Positions 32,760-45,515 of a DNA stretch of 64,000 nt are shown here, in pieces. Every line of letters starts with the position of its first letter. Within the stretch, counting starts at the first letter, position 1. Origin of the DNA: Thozetella sp. PMI_491 (taxonomy: Eukaryota > Ascomycota > Sordariomycetes > Chaetosphaeriales > Chaetosphaeriaceae). The stretch spans positions 62,001-126,000 of the forward strand of contig MU270126.1 of NCBI GenBank assembly GCA_021432635.1, given 5' to 3'. A program made the position numbers and the translations under genes. The notes beneath the pieces are model-generated. The model was given only the letters and a program-made list of their open reading frames with translations. It did not search any database and was not told the origin of the DNA.

Positions 32760-34699
32760 ATGTCTGCCCCTCAGGACTCTGCAGTGCCGTCTTCGGGTTC
32801 GAGCTCCAACTCGAACACCAACACGCCCGCCCCTTCGACCGCCGCCACTACCACCAGTGCATCCTCGGCGGGCGGTGCTGATGAGAGCCTCTCGTGCCGG
32901 TGGAAGGACTGCACTGAGCACTTCGAGTCGGCCGAGCGCCTCTATGTGGGTGTTTCCGTTCTCCCATTTTTCCTCCCAAACATGCGGGATGCTGACTCGC
33001 GCTTCTAGGACCACATCTGCGACAAGCATGTCGGGCGCAAGAGCACCAACAACCTCAACCTGACTTGCATGTGGAACTCATGCCGGACCACCACGGTCAA
33101 GCGCGACCACATCACGTCGCACATCCGCGTCCACGTGCCGCTCAAGCCGCACAAGTGTGACTTCTGCGGCAAGTCGTTCAAGCGGCCTCAGGATCTCAAG
33201 AAGCATGTCAAGACCCATGCCGATGACTCCATCCTCACCAACCGTGGGGGACCTGACCCCAACGGCGCCGGACTGAACTCGGCTTTCCGGGCCCACGCCC
33301 CCAAAGGTACGTTGCCTCCTCCCTCCACTTGCCCCGGATCTCAGCCGGTCCGAGTGCGGCGCCACGCGGCTATCGCCCATTTCTTGCTGCCTTTTTTTTG
33401 CTATTTTTTCTATTATTTTTCCTTATTCTAATAACTTTTCCAGCTCCGGCAAGCTACTATGATCACAATGGTCACATGCGTACTAACTCGGCCGCCTACG
33501 GTCAGCCACCGCAGAATGGCGGAAGCTACTATAGCCACCACCCGGCTCAGCCGGCCTACCAGCCCATGTACCACTATCAGCAGCAGCCTATGACCGGTGG
33601 ACGTGGTGACTTCCTCGCCCACCAAGCTGCCAGCTCGTTCGAGAGCCGGGGCAAGCGTCCCCTGGACGAGCCGCTGAACGACTTCTTTGGCGCCCTCAAG
33701 CGCCGCCAGATCGATACCTCCAACTACTCCTCGGTTGGCCGCTCCCTCATGCCCATCCACTCTACATCCCTCGGCATCCAGGCGGCGGGCGGCGGCATGG
33801 CCACCGAGTACATGGCTCCCGCCCACCCCCCGGCTCTGAGCGTCGGTGGTGGCGCCTCCCACGGCCACGGCCCCTTGACCCAGCACTACTACCTGCCTCC
33901 CATGCCCAACCTGCGCACCAAGGAGGACCTCCGCGACATTGACCACATCTTGCAGCAAATGCAGGCTACCGTCTACGAGAACACAGGCTCGCCTGAAAGC
34001 ACCCACTACTCTGGGGTAGACATGCGCCACCAGTCGCCTGCTTATGCGACCCGGCCCAGCATTGATCCCTATGCTGTCTCGGCCGCTCAGGTTGCGTCGC
34101 CTCTGACCTCGGTGTCGTCGACCCACTCCACCGGCACTCCAGCTGTCACCCCGCCGTCTAGCACCATGTCGTACACCTCGGGACACTCGCCAAGCGCCTC
34201 CTCTGCCGGCATGTCGCCTTCCTCACGCCACAGCTCCACCTCGGTCGCTTACCCGAACCTGCCGGCTGTCGCCCACCCGCAGTCCAACCTCTCGGGCCTC
34301 GGCACCAGCTTCACCAGCACTGAGCGGCGCCTCTCTGGCGGTGTTCTGCAGAGCGCAAACGCGTCGGCTCGCGCCCGCGAGGCCTCGGAGGGCGCCACGA
34401 CCCCCAGGGCAAGCGACTCTCTCTCGGCCGTCAGCTCCCCGTCTGGCGAGTCCGACAACAGTGAGCCGCCGGAGACCTATGACAACTGGATCCACAACAT
34501 GCGCCTGCTGGAGACCCTGCGCAAGGCGATTCGCGAGCGCCTGGAGAACCACGATTATGACGACGCTGAGGCGGACGAGAGCCGCATCGACCCCATGGTG
34601 CTCGACTCCGACAACACTCGTGCGCCGCCCCAGCAGTCGGCCTCCGAGGCCCCCCGGGCAGAGAGGCCTCTCTACCCGGCCCTGCCCAATTGGTCGTGA
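32760..34699 (+). CDS. pacC: pH-response transcription factor PacC/Rim101
   Basis: Three exons, 32760-32945, 33009-33306 and 33444-34699, encoding 579 residues. PacC is the zinc-finger regulator activated by proteolysis at alkaline pH; it induces alkaline genes and represses acidic ones through GCCARG sites. Three C2H2 fingers are intact: C46-C51-H64-H69, C82-C87-H100-H104 and C112-C115-H128-H132. The finger core ([35 protein letters not shown]) matches the family almost residue for residue. The first intron falls between L-Y and D-H of finger 1 and the second follows the fingers. A Tyr/His/Gln-rich segment follows, then [32 protein letters not shown], typical of PacC, a Ser/Thr/Pro-rich region and a conserved C-terminal part ([22 protein letters not shown]). 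The upstream array of PacC sites suggests autoregulation. Confidence 0.97.
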
Positions 34700-35281
34700 A
34701 CGGCTAGAGCGATGATATCTGATGATGGATGGTTGTGGTCACGAGATACCTATTTCGCATGAGATGCCTTAGTGGGCTTTGGAGGGGTTGATGGGCGTTA
34801 GGGGCCTCGCCGCGATCATGTTCGGGCGATCAAGGGCAAGGCGTTGTGCGGTCTTCTCTGATGATGCCGAGAGACTCGGCTATTGCTTTATTTTATCTAT
34901 ATTCCCTCAGCTCTTTTTTTTCTCCTATGTCCTTTTCAATGACTTTTATGGAACATAGCTGGACGCATTTCGATGCTGTAAAAGGGGTTGGAGGCTGGCA
35001 GTGGCACATGAAAATCTCCCTAGCAATTGGCATTTTCGCTTATCATCTCCGTATTACCGAGTCTTGCGAGGTCGGACAGTATATCTCCTCAGACTGCACC
35101 TCTCTTCTCTGTATATGAATGAAAAGGAGACTTGCACATGTCTTACTAGCATCTAGCACTATGCTACACAAAGTAAACCCGCACGCCGGTGACACCATTA
35201 CCGATTAACTGCGCACTTCAAGAGCTAACATTGTTTATGCCCGCAGGCACTGAGGGACAATTTCAAGCCGTTGCCCGTCGA
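34700..35281. other. Intergenic, convergent 3' ends of pacC and the APH-like gene
   Basis: 582 bases. The pacC 3' untranslated region is expected here. Nothing else was recognised. Confidence 0.4.
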
Positions 35282-36565
35282 TCATGCCCTTCCTGCGACC
35301 TGCCCCGGAATCCTCAGATGTAATAAGTACGACCAGGTGCGCTTCACGAGGTCGCTGGCGCTCAGGCGTCGTACCGGGTGTTGTTGCACCGCTCGATGAA
35401 GCGCTACCTCGCTGTCGCCAGTCCTTTCCTCTTCTGCTACGGCCGGCGGTGCGTCAACCCCTCTGAGGAACAGGTCTAGTTTCTGTATTTCCTCGTCGTC
35501 TCTTCCCTCCTGAACCACTCGGTCGAGCCGTCCGTCGTCGAACGCGATGCCGTGCCACAAGAGGATGCCCAGGTCCCGCGCGGCCTGCACGGCGGTGCGA
35601 AACCGGCCGTCCGTCCGCAGCTCCGGTATCGCATCCTCGAGCTCCCGCCAGATTGCCTCGCGCAGTCTACTGGCGTCGTCGAAGAAGGCAAATTGGCTGC
35701 CCGGTGGCGGGTATGGGCCCTCGCCGTTCCACGGCGCCACCGTCTGGCCTAGAAGCTCCTCGGCGCCGTACAAACCCACGCCGAACGGCAAGTATTCCGC
35801 CTCGGCCCAGTCCAACAGACCGGTCAGCTGGAGCCCATCGCCTGCGGGCAAGACCATGATGTTGGAAGGCACTACATCCCCGTGCGTGAGGACCCAAGGA
35901 AGGCCCTCGACTTGGCCTAGGTCTTCCAGAACACGAGAGGTGTAGGGATGGAAGCGGGCGGGGAGTTGCCGCTGCATCATCTCGACGCGCCAACGCAGGG
36001 AGCTGCCCACTTTGCCCCTGAGGGAAGGAAGTTCCGAATCGTCGGCGGCTCGTCGAGAGTGCCAGCTGCGCGCTAGGAGCTTGGCATAAGCCCGTATCAA
36101 TGTTATCCTCTCGCCTGAGGTACTGTCCCCTTGGGGGACGTGGGCGCGCGCTCTTCTATGGTCCGCAAGCGAGACGCCGGGGATCCGGGCCATGGAATAG
36201 ACCAACATGGACCGAGCGGGCCCGGCGTCTTCACTTCGGCCGTCGACTGTGTCACCGTAGTCTAGGGTTCCTATGCATTGCGTCTTCGGCGCTAGGTCTC
36301 CATAGACGCCCGTCACCCTCTGGGCGAGGCGGATATCGAGCTGGTGGGCGGGCGGGCGGAACTGTACGATAGTATCATGCCCGACGCAGAAGGTGAGCGA
36401 GCAGTAACCCTGAGATGGCGACTTGCGGATCTCGTCAGCCGGGTACCTCTCTTTGAGGAAGCCCCAGCATCGTGCGCCAGTGGCCGGGGGGATGCCGTGG
36501 CGGGCGAAGAAGGCATCAGCAACGATCAGTGGGGAAGCGTCTGCCAGCCCATTATCGGAGGCCAT
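35282..36565 (-). CDS. Aminoglycoside-phosphotransferase-fold (APH) kinase-like protein
   Basis: Single exon on the minus strand, 427 residues. APH-fold enzymes phosphorylate small molecules; the fungal members form large families of mostly unknown substrate. The catalytic loop is complete: LTHGDVVPSNIMV carries H228, D230 and N235. The metal-binding motif is GLLDWAEAEYLPFG with D252. The N-lobe (about residues 45-130) contains the strand TIVQFR and the hinge-like MLVYSMARIPGVSL, where MxxIPG is frequent in fungal APH proteins. It is intronless in a neighbourhood of spliced genes, though this is common for the family. The ATG at 36565 is the first in frame. The C-terminal ~60 residues are rich in Arg and charged residues and may be disordered. 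It should not be read as an antibiotic-resistance gene. Confidence 0.85.
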   Translation of the reverse strand: MASDNGLADASPLIVADAFFARHGIPPATGARCWGFLKERYPADEIRKSPSQGYCSLTFCVGHDTIVQFRPPAHQLDIRLAQRVTGVYGDLAPKTQCIGTLDYGDTVDGRSEDAGPARSMLVYSMARIPGVSLADHRRARAHVPQGDSTSGERITLIRAYAKLLARSWHSRRAADDSELPSLRGKVGSSLRWRVEMMQRQLPARFHPYTSRVLEDLGQVEGLPWVLTHGDVVPSNIMVLPAGDGLQLTGLLDWAEAEYLPFGVGLYGAEELLGQTVAPWNGEGPYPPPGSQFAFFDDASRLREAIWRELEDAIPELRTDGRFRTAVQAARDLGILLWHGIAFDDGRLDRVVQEGRDDEEIQKLDLFLRGVDAPPAVAEEERTGDSEVALHRAVQQHPVRRLSASDLVKRTWSYLLHLRIPGQVAGRA

Positions 36566-38932
36566 GGTTGGGGTCGCTTACACGCCCGGATAGGCTTTAC
36601 AGGCCGACGACGCGCATCACGGCCGCGATAGACCTCACGAGATCATGTGTTCCGTGCAGAAGGAACGCCGAATGTGTGCGAGGGAGACCTAGTAGAAACG
36701 CTCATGAATTGGCTTGGAACCAAGCTTCCGACGGCTGGCCTGGTGTGGGAGACATCCCGCGCGGGCGTGCCAGCAGAAAGCGGAGTGCAGCCATCAGCAG
36801 GCGGAGAGGGCGGTAATGTACAATACGCTCGAGGATGTCCGCCTCTGCCTGACCTGTCACCCCCCGCGAACCAGAACCCCCACCGCGCCCACGCGCAGTT
36901 GGAGAAGCCGGGGTAAGCCACCTTGTCTCGCCTCCGCCAGCGCTGCAGGCGAGTTGAGGGGTTCTGCGGAGAAGCTCCATCCCTTGCAAGTTTCTCGCAT
37001 GTGATGTGCTGCCAGAGGTATCCGATCCGATAGTAGAGAATAGATGGTAACCCAAGGGAGGTCGCAGACGCAGTCACTTACGAAGTAAGAAAGCGGAGCG
37101 GGCTGGCGTCGGCGCAGCAAGAAGCCAAAAGAAGCAATTGCCCCAAACTAAGTTACCAGGACAAAACAATCTCCTGGGCCCGGCAACGAACGGGCATCTC
37201 AAAATAATAATCGAAGGTGGCGTTTCTTGGGAAGAGACGTCAGGTCAACTGTCCTCTTCATTCGGACCTGATTCAGAAAGTGGCGCTCGCCCCCGTGATG
37301 CCCTCCCTCCTAAGCCGGCCGCCAGAGGGGTTTGATGTCCAGGTCGCCTAGAGGAGGGCCGTTGCTTCGGACGTGGGACAACCATTCGCCCTAGCCGAGA
37401 CAAAAGGGTCTGAGTTGCTTTTTCTTACAATTTTTGCCTCCCCCAAGGCTGGAAAAAAAGGGGCGGGAAGGAGAATCGAGACGAGGGCAAGAGCCGAGGA
37501 GCCGTTCTTGTCCCTGCTGAGCGTTCCTCTTGTGGACCCTTCTCTCTTGTCAGCCGTGTACAAAGAAGTGCCTGCCAAATATAACAAGTCACGAAAGGAG
37601 AAGGAATGCACCAGGGAAGGATTAGGTAAATTTTATTTCTTTTCGCGTACGCGGCGCCGCCCCCATGACATTACGATGCAGAGAAGAGCTGAGAATGTAG
37701 TCAGCAAAAGGAGATGGCGAAGGCAGTGGCAGAGCTCCAAGATGTGTGCTCCCTCGCCCAATCAGGTCAACCACATACCACCTGATGACCTGAATGGCCC
37801 TCCTCACTGAAGTCGATAGGATCCCGATCTGCGCTTCCCCGGACCCGCCGGTCCGCATTGGATGTCTTTCTAACAGCTAGCCCCTGAGGCGGCTCACTGT
37901 CTCGCATCCGTCCCGCCAACTGGCCAGCGACGCCTTGTGGCCCTGCGCGTCTGACAGCTCTTTTCCAGCCTTGTGAGGGTGTCTTGGCTGTGCACTCCAC
38001 GGACGAGGGGGAGGAGGGGAGGAGGACATTAACGAATCGAGCCTTGTGCAACCGGCCGGGGAGACAGAGAGACACAGTCACAAACTGCATGCCCCGACGA
38101 GTCTGTACAGGATGGATTGACCTCTTTGTGGAACACCAACTGCACCGGCAGATGACTTGTTCTCGTGTGCTTGCCCTATACGTGGTGTCCCTAGCTGAAC
38201 GGCCTTTGTTCCTCGGTGGAACATGCATCGCGCCTTGGGAGCACAGCGACAACTTCTAAGATGAGGGCGCCGAGAGGCACTGCTTTGTTTCTTCGCTTCA
38301 ATATTGGCGAGAAACTCTTCCTTCCTGATGGCGGACCCAATAGGGCGCGGCATCATACCCGCCTGGTCCCGGCAGGAGCGGACGAGAGGGTGTGGACGTC
38401 TGACAGCAGCCGCGCTTCTGCGCCTGGAGCCCTTACCCCGGGGTGGCCAGAGAGGCTTGAACATGGCTGGCGCCTTGCTCAACATAGCATGCCATGTGTC
38501 CCCTGTCCCCAGCACTGACGTAGTCGCAAAGTATCGCGAAGGGGCCTCTTTCCTCTCCCATTCTGTGTCACACGGCATGTGCCTCGCTCAGTCCCGGGCC
38601 GCCTCGTTTCTCGTTTCTCTTCCCCTGAACAAGGTAGTCTTCCCTCGACAGACCGCCTAGGAGCTAAATCCCGAGGCGTTGGCCTGTAAGCTGAGATGTC
38701 TAGGCACTTCCTTCTCGGGTTATGCAAGACCACAGCTCGGCCTTCCTTGGGTATAACTGCATGAATGCCGCTTTCCCCAGACCCCGAAATACACCTCTCC
38801 CTTCTCCCCTTAACCTCATTGTCGGTGGGCTGTCTTGTGCATGCCACCACTCACCTCATCTCAGTCTCTTACCTACCTACATACCTGCCTGTTTCTCTTG
38901 TCCTGAGTTGACCGCCCTAACTACTCGTCACC
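36566..38932. other. Divergent intergenic region between the APH-like and DUF2235 genes
   Basis: 2.4 kb without a supported gene. A TATAA element lies at 38752-38756, about 180 bases upstream of the DUF2235 ATG. CT-rich and CCTAC-rich sequence covers the last ~150 bases. No repeats of note. Confidence 0.45.
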
Positions 38933-41072
38933 ATGGTCACCCAGGCTTCCGTGCCGTCGCCTCCTAACAAGAAGAGACTGGTTGTATGCTGTGATGGGAC
39001 GTGGATGAACTCGTAGGAAGCCCCACGTCTTGTCGTCCTGTACCTACTGCCTCTCTCTGACCAAGACACAGGGATACCGGCTACGAGAGGCCTACCCTAT
39101 TCCACCCTGTCGGCAAGGTCCAGACGCCGTCGAACGTGACGCGGATTGCGAGATCCCTTCGTCGACAGTGCAGCGATGGTACCGTGCAGATCATTGAGTA
39201 CCAGTCGGGCGTAGGGAGTGGGGGTTCACTCACCGATGTCTTGACCGGCGGTGCTTTCGGCCGAGGAGTAGCGGAGGTGAGCGAACAATGATGTCTTGAG
39301 AGCCTCATCGTGCTGACGTCCTGGGCGCCAGAACATAAGAGTGGCATATTCTTTTTTGTGTGCGAACTATGTCGATGGGGATGAGATCGTTCTCATTGGC
39401 TTCTCGCGAGGTGCATTCACGGCCCGGTCCGTCGCCGGTATGATCGGAGACCTTGGCCTTCTGACCCGCGATGGTATGGAGTTCTTCTATCCCATCTTCA
39501 AGGACATGGAGAACTGGAGGACCGAGAACTACAAAGACCCGTTCCCGGGGGTCCCATTCGACAACAAGCCTCGAGGGGAGAACGCGGAGGCTACTTACAG
39601 GCAGATGCTCGTCGACGTAGGACCTCCTTCCGAGTCATGCGTGCTTCTGTATGCGGATGCTGACGAAACACAGCGCGGCCTAACCAGAGTCTGCCAAAAC
39701 GGCGGAAAGGGCCCATTGATAAAAGTCAAGGCGGTAGGCGTCTGGGACACGGTGGGCAGCTTGGGAATCCCCAATGTCTCCTGGCTTGCGCAGCTCGGGA
39801 TCCATCGAGGAACCAAGGAATTCCGCTTCTACGACACGAACTTGTCTGACCGGATTGAATATGCCTTCCAGGCCCTTGCGCTTGACGAGCATCGTCCGCC
39901 CTTCAGCCCCACTGTATGGGAGAGGACCGACGCGAACAAGAACACCACCGAGCTGAGGCAGGTTTGGTTCCCTGGAAACCATGGGAACATTGGCGGTGGA
40001 TGGCCCGATGCTGGCATTGCCAACATGTCTCTTGCGTGTGAGTCTACGGCCTCGTGTGTTACTACTACGCTACACGGCATGCAGCGCGAGGAGGAGCCTT
40101 GCTGACAGGACGTTAGGGATGATGGATCAGCTTGCATCCGTGGGAGTCGAGTTTGATGAAGCAACCATCCACCGCATCTTCAGCCGGCTGGAGCGCTACT
40201 ACCGCGACACATCCATCAACAATTCCGCCGTGACGCATCCCAATGCGACCACCACAGACCCGGATAGCGCCGAAGAGGTTCTTGCGAGGGTGGCTGCTGG
40301 GGCCGATGCGCATCCCAAACCGAAGCTCGGATGGTTCGCTCGCTTCCGTCCTGTCTCCCGGCACTGGGCGATAGAGCCCATCTATGAGATGAACGTGCCT
40401 GTGCGGCCGTGGGGACTGGGGGCGCTCCTGAAGGCCGGCGGCCTCGTCAATAGCCTCTCAGGGCATAACCTGAGGAGCCCCAACATGTATCGCCGGACGG
40501 ACCCAAAGACGGGTTGGCTCACCACGGCCTTTCTCCAAGACACCAACGAGCGCATGCATAGCAGTGTCCGCGTGCGCTTCGCCCTCGAAGGCCTGGGCCT
40601 AGACGACAAAGCCAAGTGGGACGCACCTGCACTGTGCGGCCGCTGGCGTCTGGCTCGGTCCAACAAGGACTTCTACGACCCAATCCCCTCCAGCATCACC
40701 ACCTGGGAGCCACAAACAGAGGCAGATCTCGCAGCTGTCACGCAGTCGCCCGCAAACACGGCGGATGACGCGAACCGGGTTGGCGAGAACGCGGCCGACG
40801 GTTCGGGGTGGGCAGAATCCGGTGCTGCTGCAATTGTCAACCAGAAGATATCGCTGGTGATAGAAACAACCGAAGAGCAGCGGCCCCTGAAGTCACTCGA
40901 AGGTAAGGAAACCCGTTGGGTGTGGGAATACTGTGGCCCTGAGCACAAGGCGCCGCCACAGCGTCTGATCGTCGAGGAGCCACTGGGGCCGTACGAGAGG
41001 CAGCTGCTACGTTTGGCAGGCGGCACGCCTAACGTGTATGATTTTGCAGAAGAAAAAGAGGTCGTGTTCTAA
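38933..41072 (+). CDS. DUF2235 alpha/beta-hydrolase (Tle1-like phospholipase fold)
   Basis: Four exons: 38933-39012, 39072-39276, 39332-40037 and 40117-41072, encoding 648 residues. DUF2235 is an alpha/beta-hydrolase family that also includes bacterial type VI effector phospholipases of the Tle1 group; fungal members are of unknown role. Motifs in order: LVVCCDGTWMNS (residues 16-27), YQSGVGSGG, IVLIGFSRGAFTARSVAGMI with nucleophile S120, AVGVWDTVGSLGIP (acid residue), and QVWFPGNHGNIGGGWPD (catalytic His). This set is the full family signature. The C-terminal half, including RRTDPKTGWLTTAFLQDTNERMHSSV, is found in fungal homologues. Donors are GTAGGA, GTGAGC and GTGAGT, and phases close at every junction. 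No signal peptide or membrane segment is evident, so a cytosolic enzyme is likely. Confidence 0.92.
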
Positions 41073-42094
41073 AGATACGAAGGTGGAAAAGATGGGTTCT
41101 GGATCGAGACATTCCGTGGACTGTGCGTGGGCGAAGTTTTTCGAGCTGAAACTGCCTCGTGGTTGGAGGGGGGCCGCACCTGCTGTTGCGTATCCGTTAT
41201 AAAATAGGGTTTGCGTTTCTCTAATACATAATGATCTGTCTGCTCGACTGACCAGGCCCCTTTCGACTGGGCTTATATAGCACAGCATCTTGAAACCACC
41301 GCTACCGTTTCGCAGATGGAATCGCGATTTCCAGCCACTGTTTAGGCACTGCTCCGTCGAGGGAAGTTGCCTGTGATCAATGCTCGAGGTTAAAGCTACT
41401 ACTATCTTGGGGGTAGGCACCTAGCCTGTACAGGAGCTCCACCGCTCCCGTGAGTCGGTACCACGGACCGAGCCGTGTTTTTGATAAAGTCCCCGCAGAG
41501 CGCATACAGGAATGTTTGGGCTAACCGGTTCTCAGGGTCACTACGGGCGGTCGTATCAAACAGCCGGCGAGAGCATCGCTGTGAAGACGAGATCGCAAGG
41601 CGCCCGAACTAGACCGAGGATCGAGGGACGACAGGCAGACAAGGGTGGGTATCATTCATTTAACCATGCCGTTAGATTAAACACCCAGTATCTGACAAAA
41701 GGCCATCTTTGCAAGATTGATCGAGATAGACAAGCAATAAGGTATGCGTAGGAAGGAGGAATTGGAGATACCAAAATAATACGGTGGGCCGACTGGCGAG
41801 CCCATAAATAGCGCTGTGCCATCATCGGTCCTTTCAAACTGGCTGCTGCTGACCAGCTCGCGCAGACCACGGCTCATAGATGTTGGCAGTGACGACATAG
41901 ACGGAGTTCACGGGTAGGAGGTCTTAGTTTGCCTGTAGCAACAAAAATGGTAGCTGGGCAGACAATGCCAAGTTCTCACCACCCTTCGATGCGCTCGCGG
42001 GGAGACGTTTGGAACGAACAGGCCCTGCTTGTGACCAACTATCAACACTCGACGGGCAGTGTGCTAGGCCTCTCTTGTCCGGCTGTACGTCGCT
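41073..42094. other. Intergenic, convergent 3' ends of DUF2235 and MIOS genes
   Basis: 1.0 kb between converging genes. I found no gene, RNA gene or repeat. Confidence 0.4.
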
Positions 42095-45000
42095 CTAATG
42101 ATAGTTCAGCTCGGGATTTGCTCGGAAATTACACCTGCAACGGCACTCGGGTACGGGGCACTCCTGATGCCGCGCGAACCACTGCCGCGCATGATCCAGG
42201 TGCAAGACATGCTCGCACTTCAGGCAGAAGGTGGGGAATCTTGCCGCCAACCTGACTTCGGCGTCCGAGGAGTGCTCCGGTTTGTCGCTACGCGGCATGC
42301 CCACGACCTCGAGGCACACGACACATCTCGGTAAGTGGCGCTTGCAGTTGGGACAGCTCACCCCAGTGCCGACCATCTTCTCGGTAAATGGGTTGCTCTG
42401 GGGCTCTGCCCCGCGCCCAACGACTGGGCCGGGAAGAGGGGAGGTTGCGCCGTTGGCGGCACTCGAGCCGCTGGCGGTGCCGATGCTGCTTGGATTACTA
42501 CCGGCAATGGCAGGAAAGGGAAAACTGGCGGGGTTGGAGGACGTCTGATACTGTTGAAGCGAGGTCTCAGCATCGCAGTATACACAGCGGAGCGCAATCT
42601 GCCGCGCCGGGGGGCGTAGAGTTGGCCGGCCATGGTGTTTACTGCGCCTCGTGGACTCTACGTCAAACTTTGCGCGGAGGAAGAAGGCGTGATGTCGCTG
42701 TAGATAGGCGCGGTAGGCACTGCGGAACGCGGTGGTGCGGAAGTCATCGATGAACCTCGGTGCGCAAATCGACAGAAGCAGCGTCGCCGTCTGGACGTCG
42801 TTGAACTTTTGCACGTATCTCGCCAATATATCAACGAGAGGGTCGGTGATGCCCGTCAATACAATGCCTTCGATGTCACCAGTTTTCGCAGCAGCAGTGA
42901 CTTCTTCTTCTAGCCAAACCGTCAAAGCATCGTCGGTGAAGGTGCGCACCGCAACGAAGACGCGATCACGCAGCGGTAGTGAACGTTGGTTCGTGATGGT
43001 GGCCCAATCCCCAGTCGCTATAAGGGAGGAGATGGCCCGGAGGTAAGGGTCTGTCTTGGAAGCTACTCGAACATCGAAGTCCAGACTCTCCTTGGATTCA
43101 TCACGTCTGCCGATGAGCTGAAGCGCGAGGGACACGAACAGCAAGCCGGGATGCTCAGTGCTCGCGTTCTTCAGTATCTGAACCGCCTCGCCTGTCTCAC
43201 CCTTGAACAGCGCGTGGGCAGCAGATCTGGTATACCACGACGAGTCTCTCTTTAAGCTCGAAACGGAAGACCGGCTCTCCTCGAACTCGTGGCTTTCTGA
43301 CCGGGCCCAGTTGCACATGTCAAGACAGAGCTGCCGGTGGTGTGGCCATTTCGTCTCCACCCCATCAAATTTGGGAATGCCGAGCTTTTTGCAGATTCCG
43401 GCTAGGCAGTGCTCCCAGCCGTTCCTGTCCGGTATGGCGCTTCCATCCGATAGTCGTTGCAGCGGTTTGCTCCCTACCAATAGGTGAGTACAAAAATCTC
43501 AAACGTTGTGAGACACACCTACCGAGATTGTTCGTCCACACAGTGTAAACACCCATATAACTTAGGTCTAGGGGATGGGACATTACGCCGCCTTCCATCG
43601 CAGCTTCCTCGGCGCCTGGTCCAGTATCAGCAAACCATATCTTCGGGTTGAACTCGATATTCTTACCGGCCACCCAGGCCCAGACATCGCGAAGCCAAGG
43701 GTCATCGGCTACGATCTCCTGGTTTAGAGTGTAGTCAAAGAGGTACCTTTCCTTAGCGCGAAGAAGCATGATGTGGTCCAGTATTCCTTGGACTTTGTTA
43801 GACGAGCTGCCGATTTGGAACGTGTTAGAGAGTAGCTTCTCGTGGCTTTCTCGTTGCGACGGGGGCTCCTCTGCTTGAAGAGTCGCGAGCTCCTGGTCGG
43901 TTGAGGGCAGCGTTTCATAATGCCGCCTTAATGCTATCAGCTTTTCCGCTACCGACTTGGCCTCTGACACTGTCTTTGGTAGACTCTCGTCTTGCATGCT
44001 ACCATTTAAGTGCATCATATGGAACATGTCCAGCGAGTTTTCAACCAGAGAGGCTACATCAAGCTTGCCAGGTCCAAATAGAGATAGGTCGGAGAGCGCC
44101 TCTTCGGTGCGGAGCGGGCCGAGGAGGCTGACCGACTGGGATAGCTCTAACTCGATCGGTTCGTGATAGCCGCTTCCTTCTACAAACGTGTTGGTCAAAC
44201 GGTGAGCGCAGAAATATGGGTGTATCGGCATACCTTCCAGTCCACGGTAAGGAGACTGCCAGGGGATCAACTTGAAGGGATACTCCGAGGTAAATGAAGG
44301 CTTTTCAAGCACTTCAAACGCGCCGTTGGCACGGAGAACCAACAGCCTCGGCTTCAAAGCGGCGGATGGCATAGTGACCCAGTCGAATGATACGACCTTG
44401 TCATTTCGCCGCATCGAATCGACAAAGCGGGGATCGGCCTCGTATCCCCTTCTGACTTCGAGGAGCTCTGGGCTACCGTCGAGCTGGAGCTCGGGTTCCG
44501 TGTACTCGCGTTTCGTGGACAGAATTTTGAGCTGGCCGGCTCGTGACAGAACGGCAAGCATTCCCGGGTGGCTTCTGTTGAAACGCATTTGTCGGATAAA
44601 GGAGTTCTTCGTATCGACCATGGTGGGATCCAGTTCGGTCTCCAAGGCGCCGTGCAGCTTGAGCGCCCCGCCCCAGGTCAGCTCTTCTTGGTCAACCGCG
44701 TTCAAATATGAAGTAGAAGCTAAGTCGCGTTGGGTCGCGCGGCGGTCCCATATCCTGATTGCGGGCTGGTCCAGCGCCGACGAGGCAAAATAGTTCTGGT
44801 CCGCGTAGTCGATGGCCAGGTTGTTGCAGCACTTTGTCTGAAAGTGGAAGGAAGGGCCATGGCCATGGTCTAGATGGATGCGTTAGAGACTACCATGGGA
44901 TGTCTGTACAGCGGATGAGCGTTGTATAGCTGTACCTCTCAGATCATGGATGCGCAGTCCCTGGCCCTTGATGCCCGCTACCAGCACATTGGGGTTATCT

Positions 45001-45515
45001 TCAAAGAACCGGACGCTAGATACGGACACACTTGGTTCGAGTCGGTTGGTCGGCTCGTTAAATGGGGCGGTGCTGGTTGGAAAACCCTTGACGGAGGAAT
45101 CCATGCTTGATAGACGGTTCACATCCCAGATGTACAAACAGTTATCGCTCCGCACTCTGTCGAGACCCACGGCCAACTTGCCCTCGGTGCTAAAGGCCAC
45201 AGCCTGACAAGTCCGAAGCATTTTAAGACCGAGCTCCAGATAGGCATTCGAGTTGTCATCGATCCTTAGCAGGTTGACGATACCGTTCGTGGTGCCCACA
45301 GCCAGGAGGCTGGGGTTCGAGGGGGACCAGTCATAGGTCGTGAGCGGTGGGAAGTCATCGTGTTTTGCCAACTTCTTGGCATCAAAACGACCCCGCTGCG
45401 CATGCCCTGTTGGTTCGTAGAGCTGGACAACCCGGTGCTGGAGGTTGATGTGTATGAAAGAGTGATGAGAAGCGTTGGGGGACCATTTGACCAGCCCGGG
45501 CTCCGGGCGATCCAT
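42095..45515 (-). CDS. sea4: GATOR2/SEA complex subunit MIOS (SEA4)
   Basis: Three exons on the minus strand: 45515-44936, 44869-43523 and 43473-42095, encoding 1101 residues. MIOS/SEA4 is a scaffold of GATOR2 (SEACAT), which activates TORC1 at the vacuole in response to amino acids. The N-terminal ~400 residues form a WD40 propeller starting at GLVKWSPNASHHSFIHIN. An alpha-solenoid follows, with VYTVWTNNLGSKPLQRLSDGS crossing the second junction. The C-terminus carries the zinc module: ALRCVYCD, then CPNCKRHLPRCVVCLEVVG, CLKCEHVLHLDHARQWFARH and CPVPECRCRC, a RING-like arrangement diagnostic for MIOS. Splice sites are GTACAG/TAG and GTAGGT/TAG with phases closing. An in-frame stop precedes the ATG. 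A TATAAAAA sits only about 12 bases before the ATG and is probably leader, not a TATA box. Confidence 0.93.

Noticed and set aside
35282-36565. Aminoglycoside resistance gene
   Set aside because: Only the APH fold is shared; fungal APH-like proteins are a broad family and nothing indicates aminoglycoside binding.
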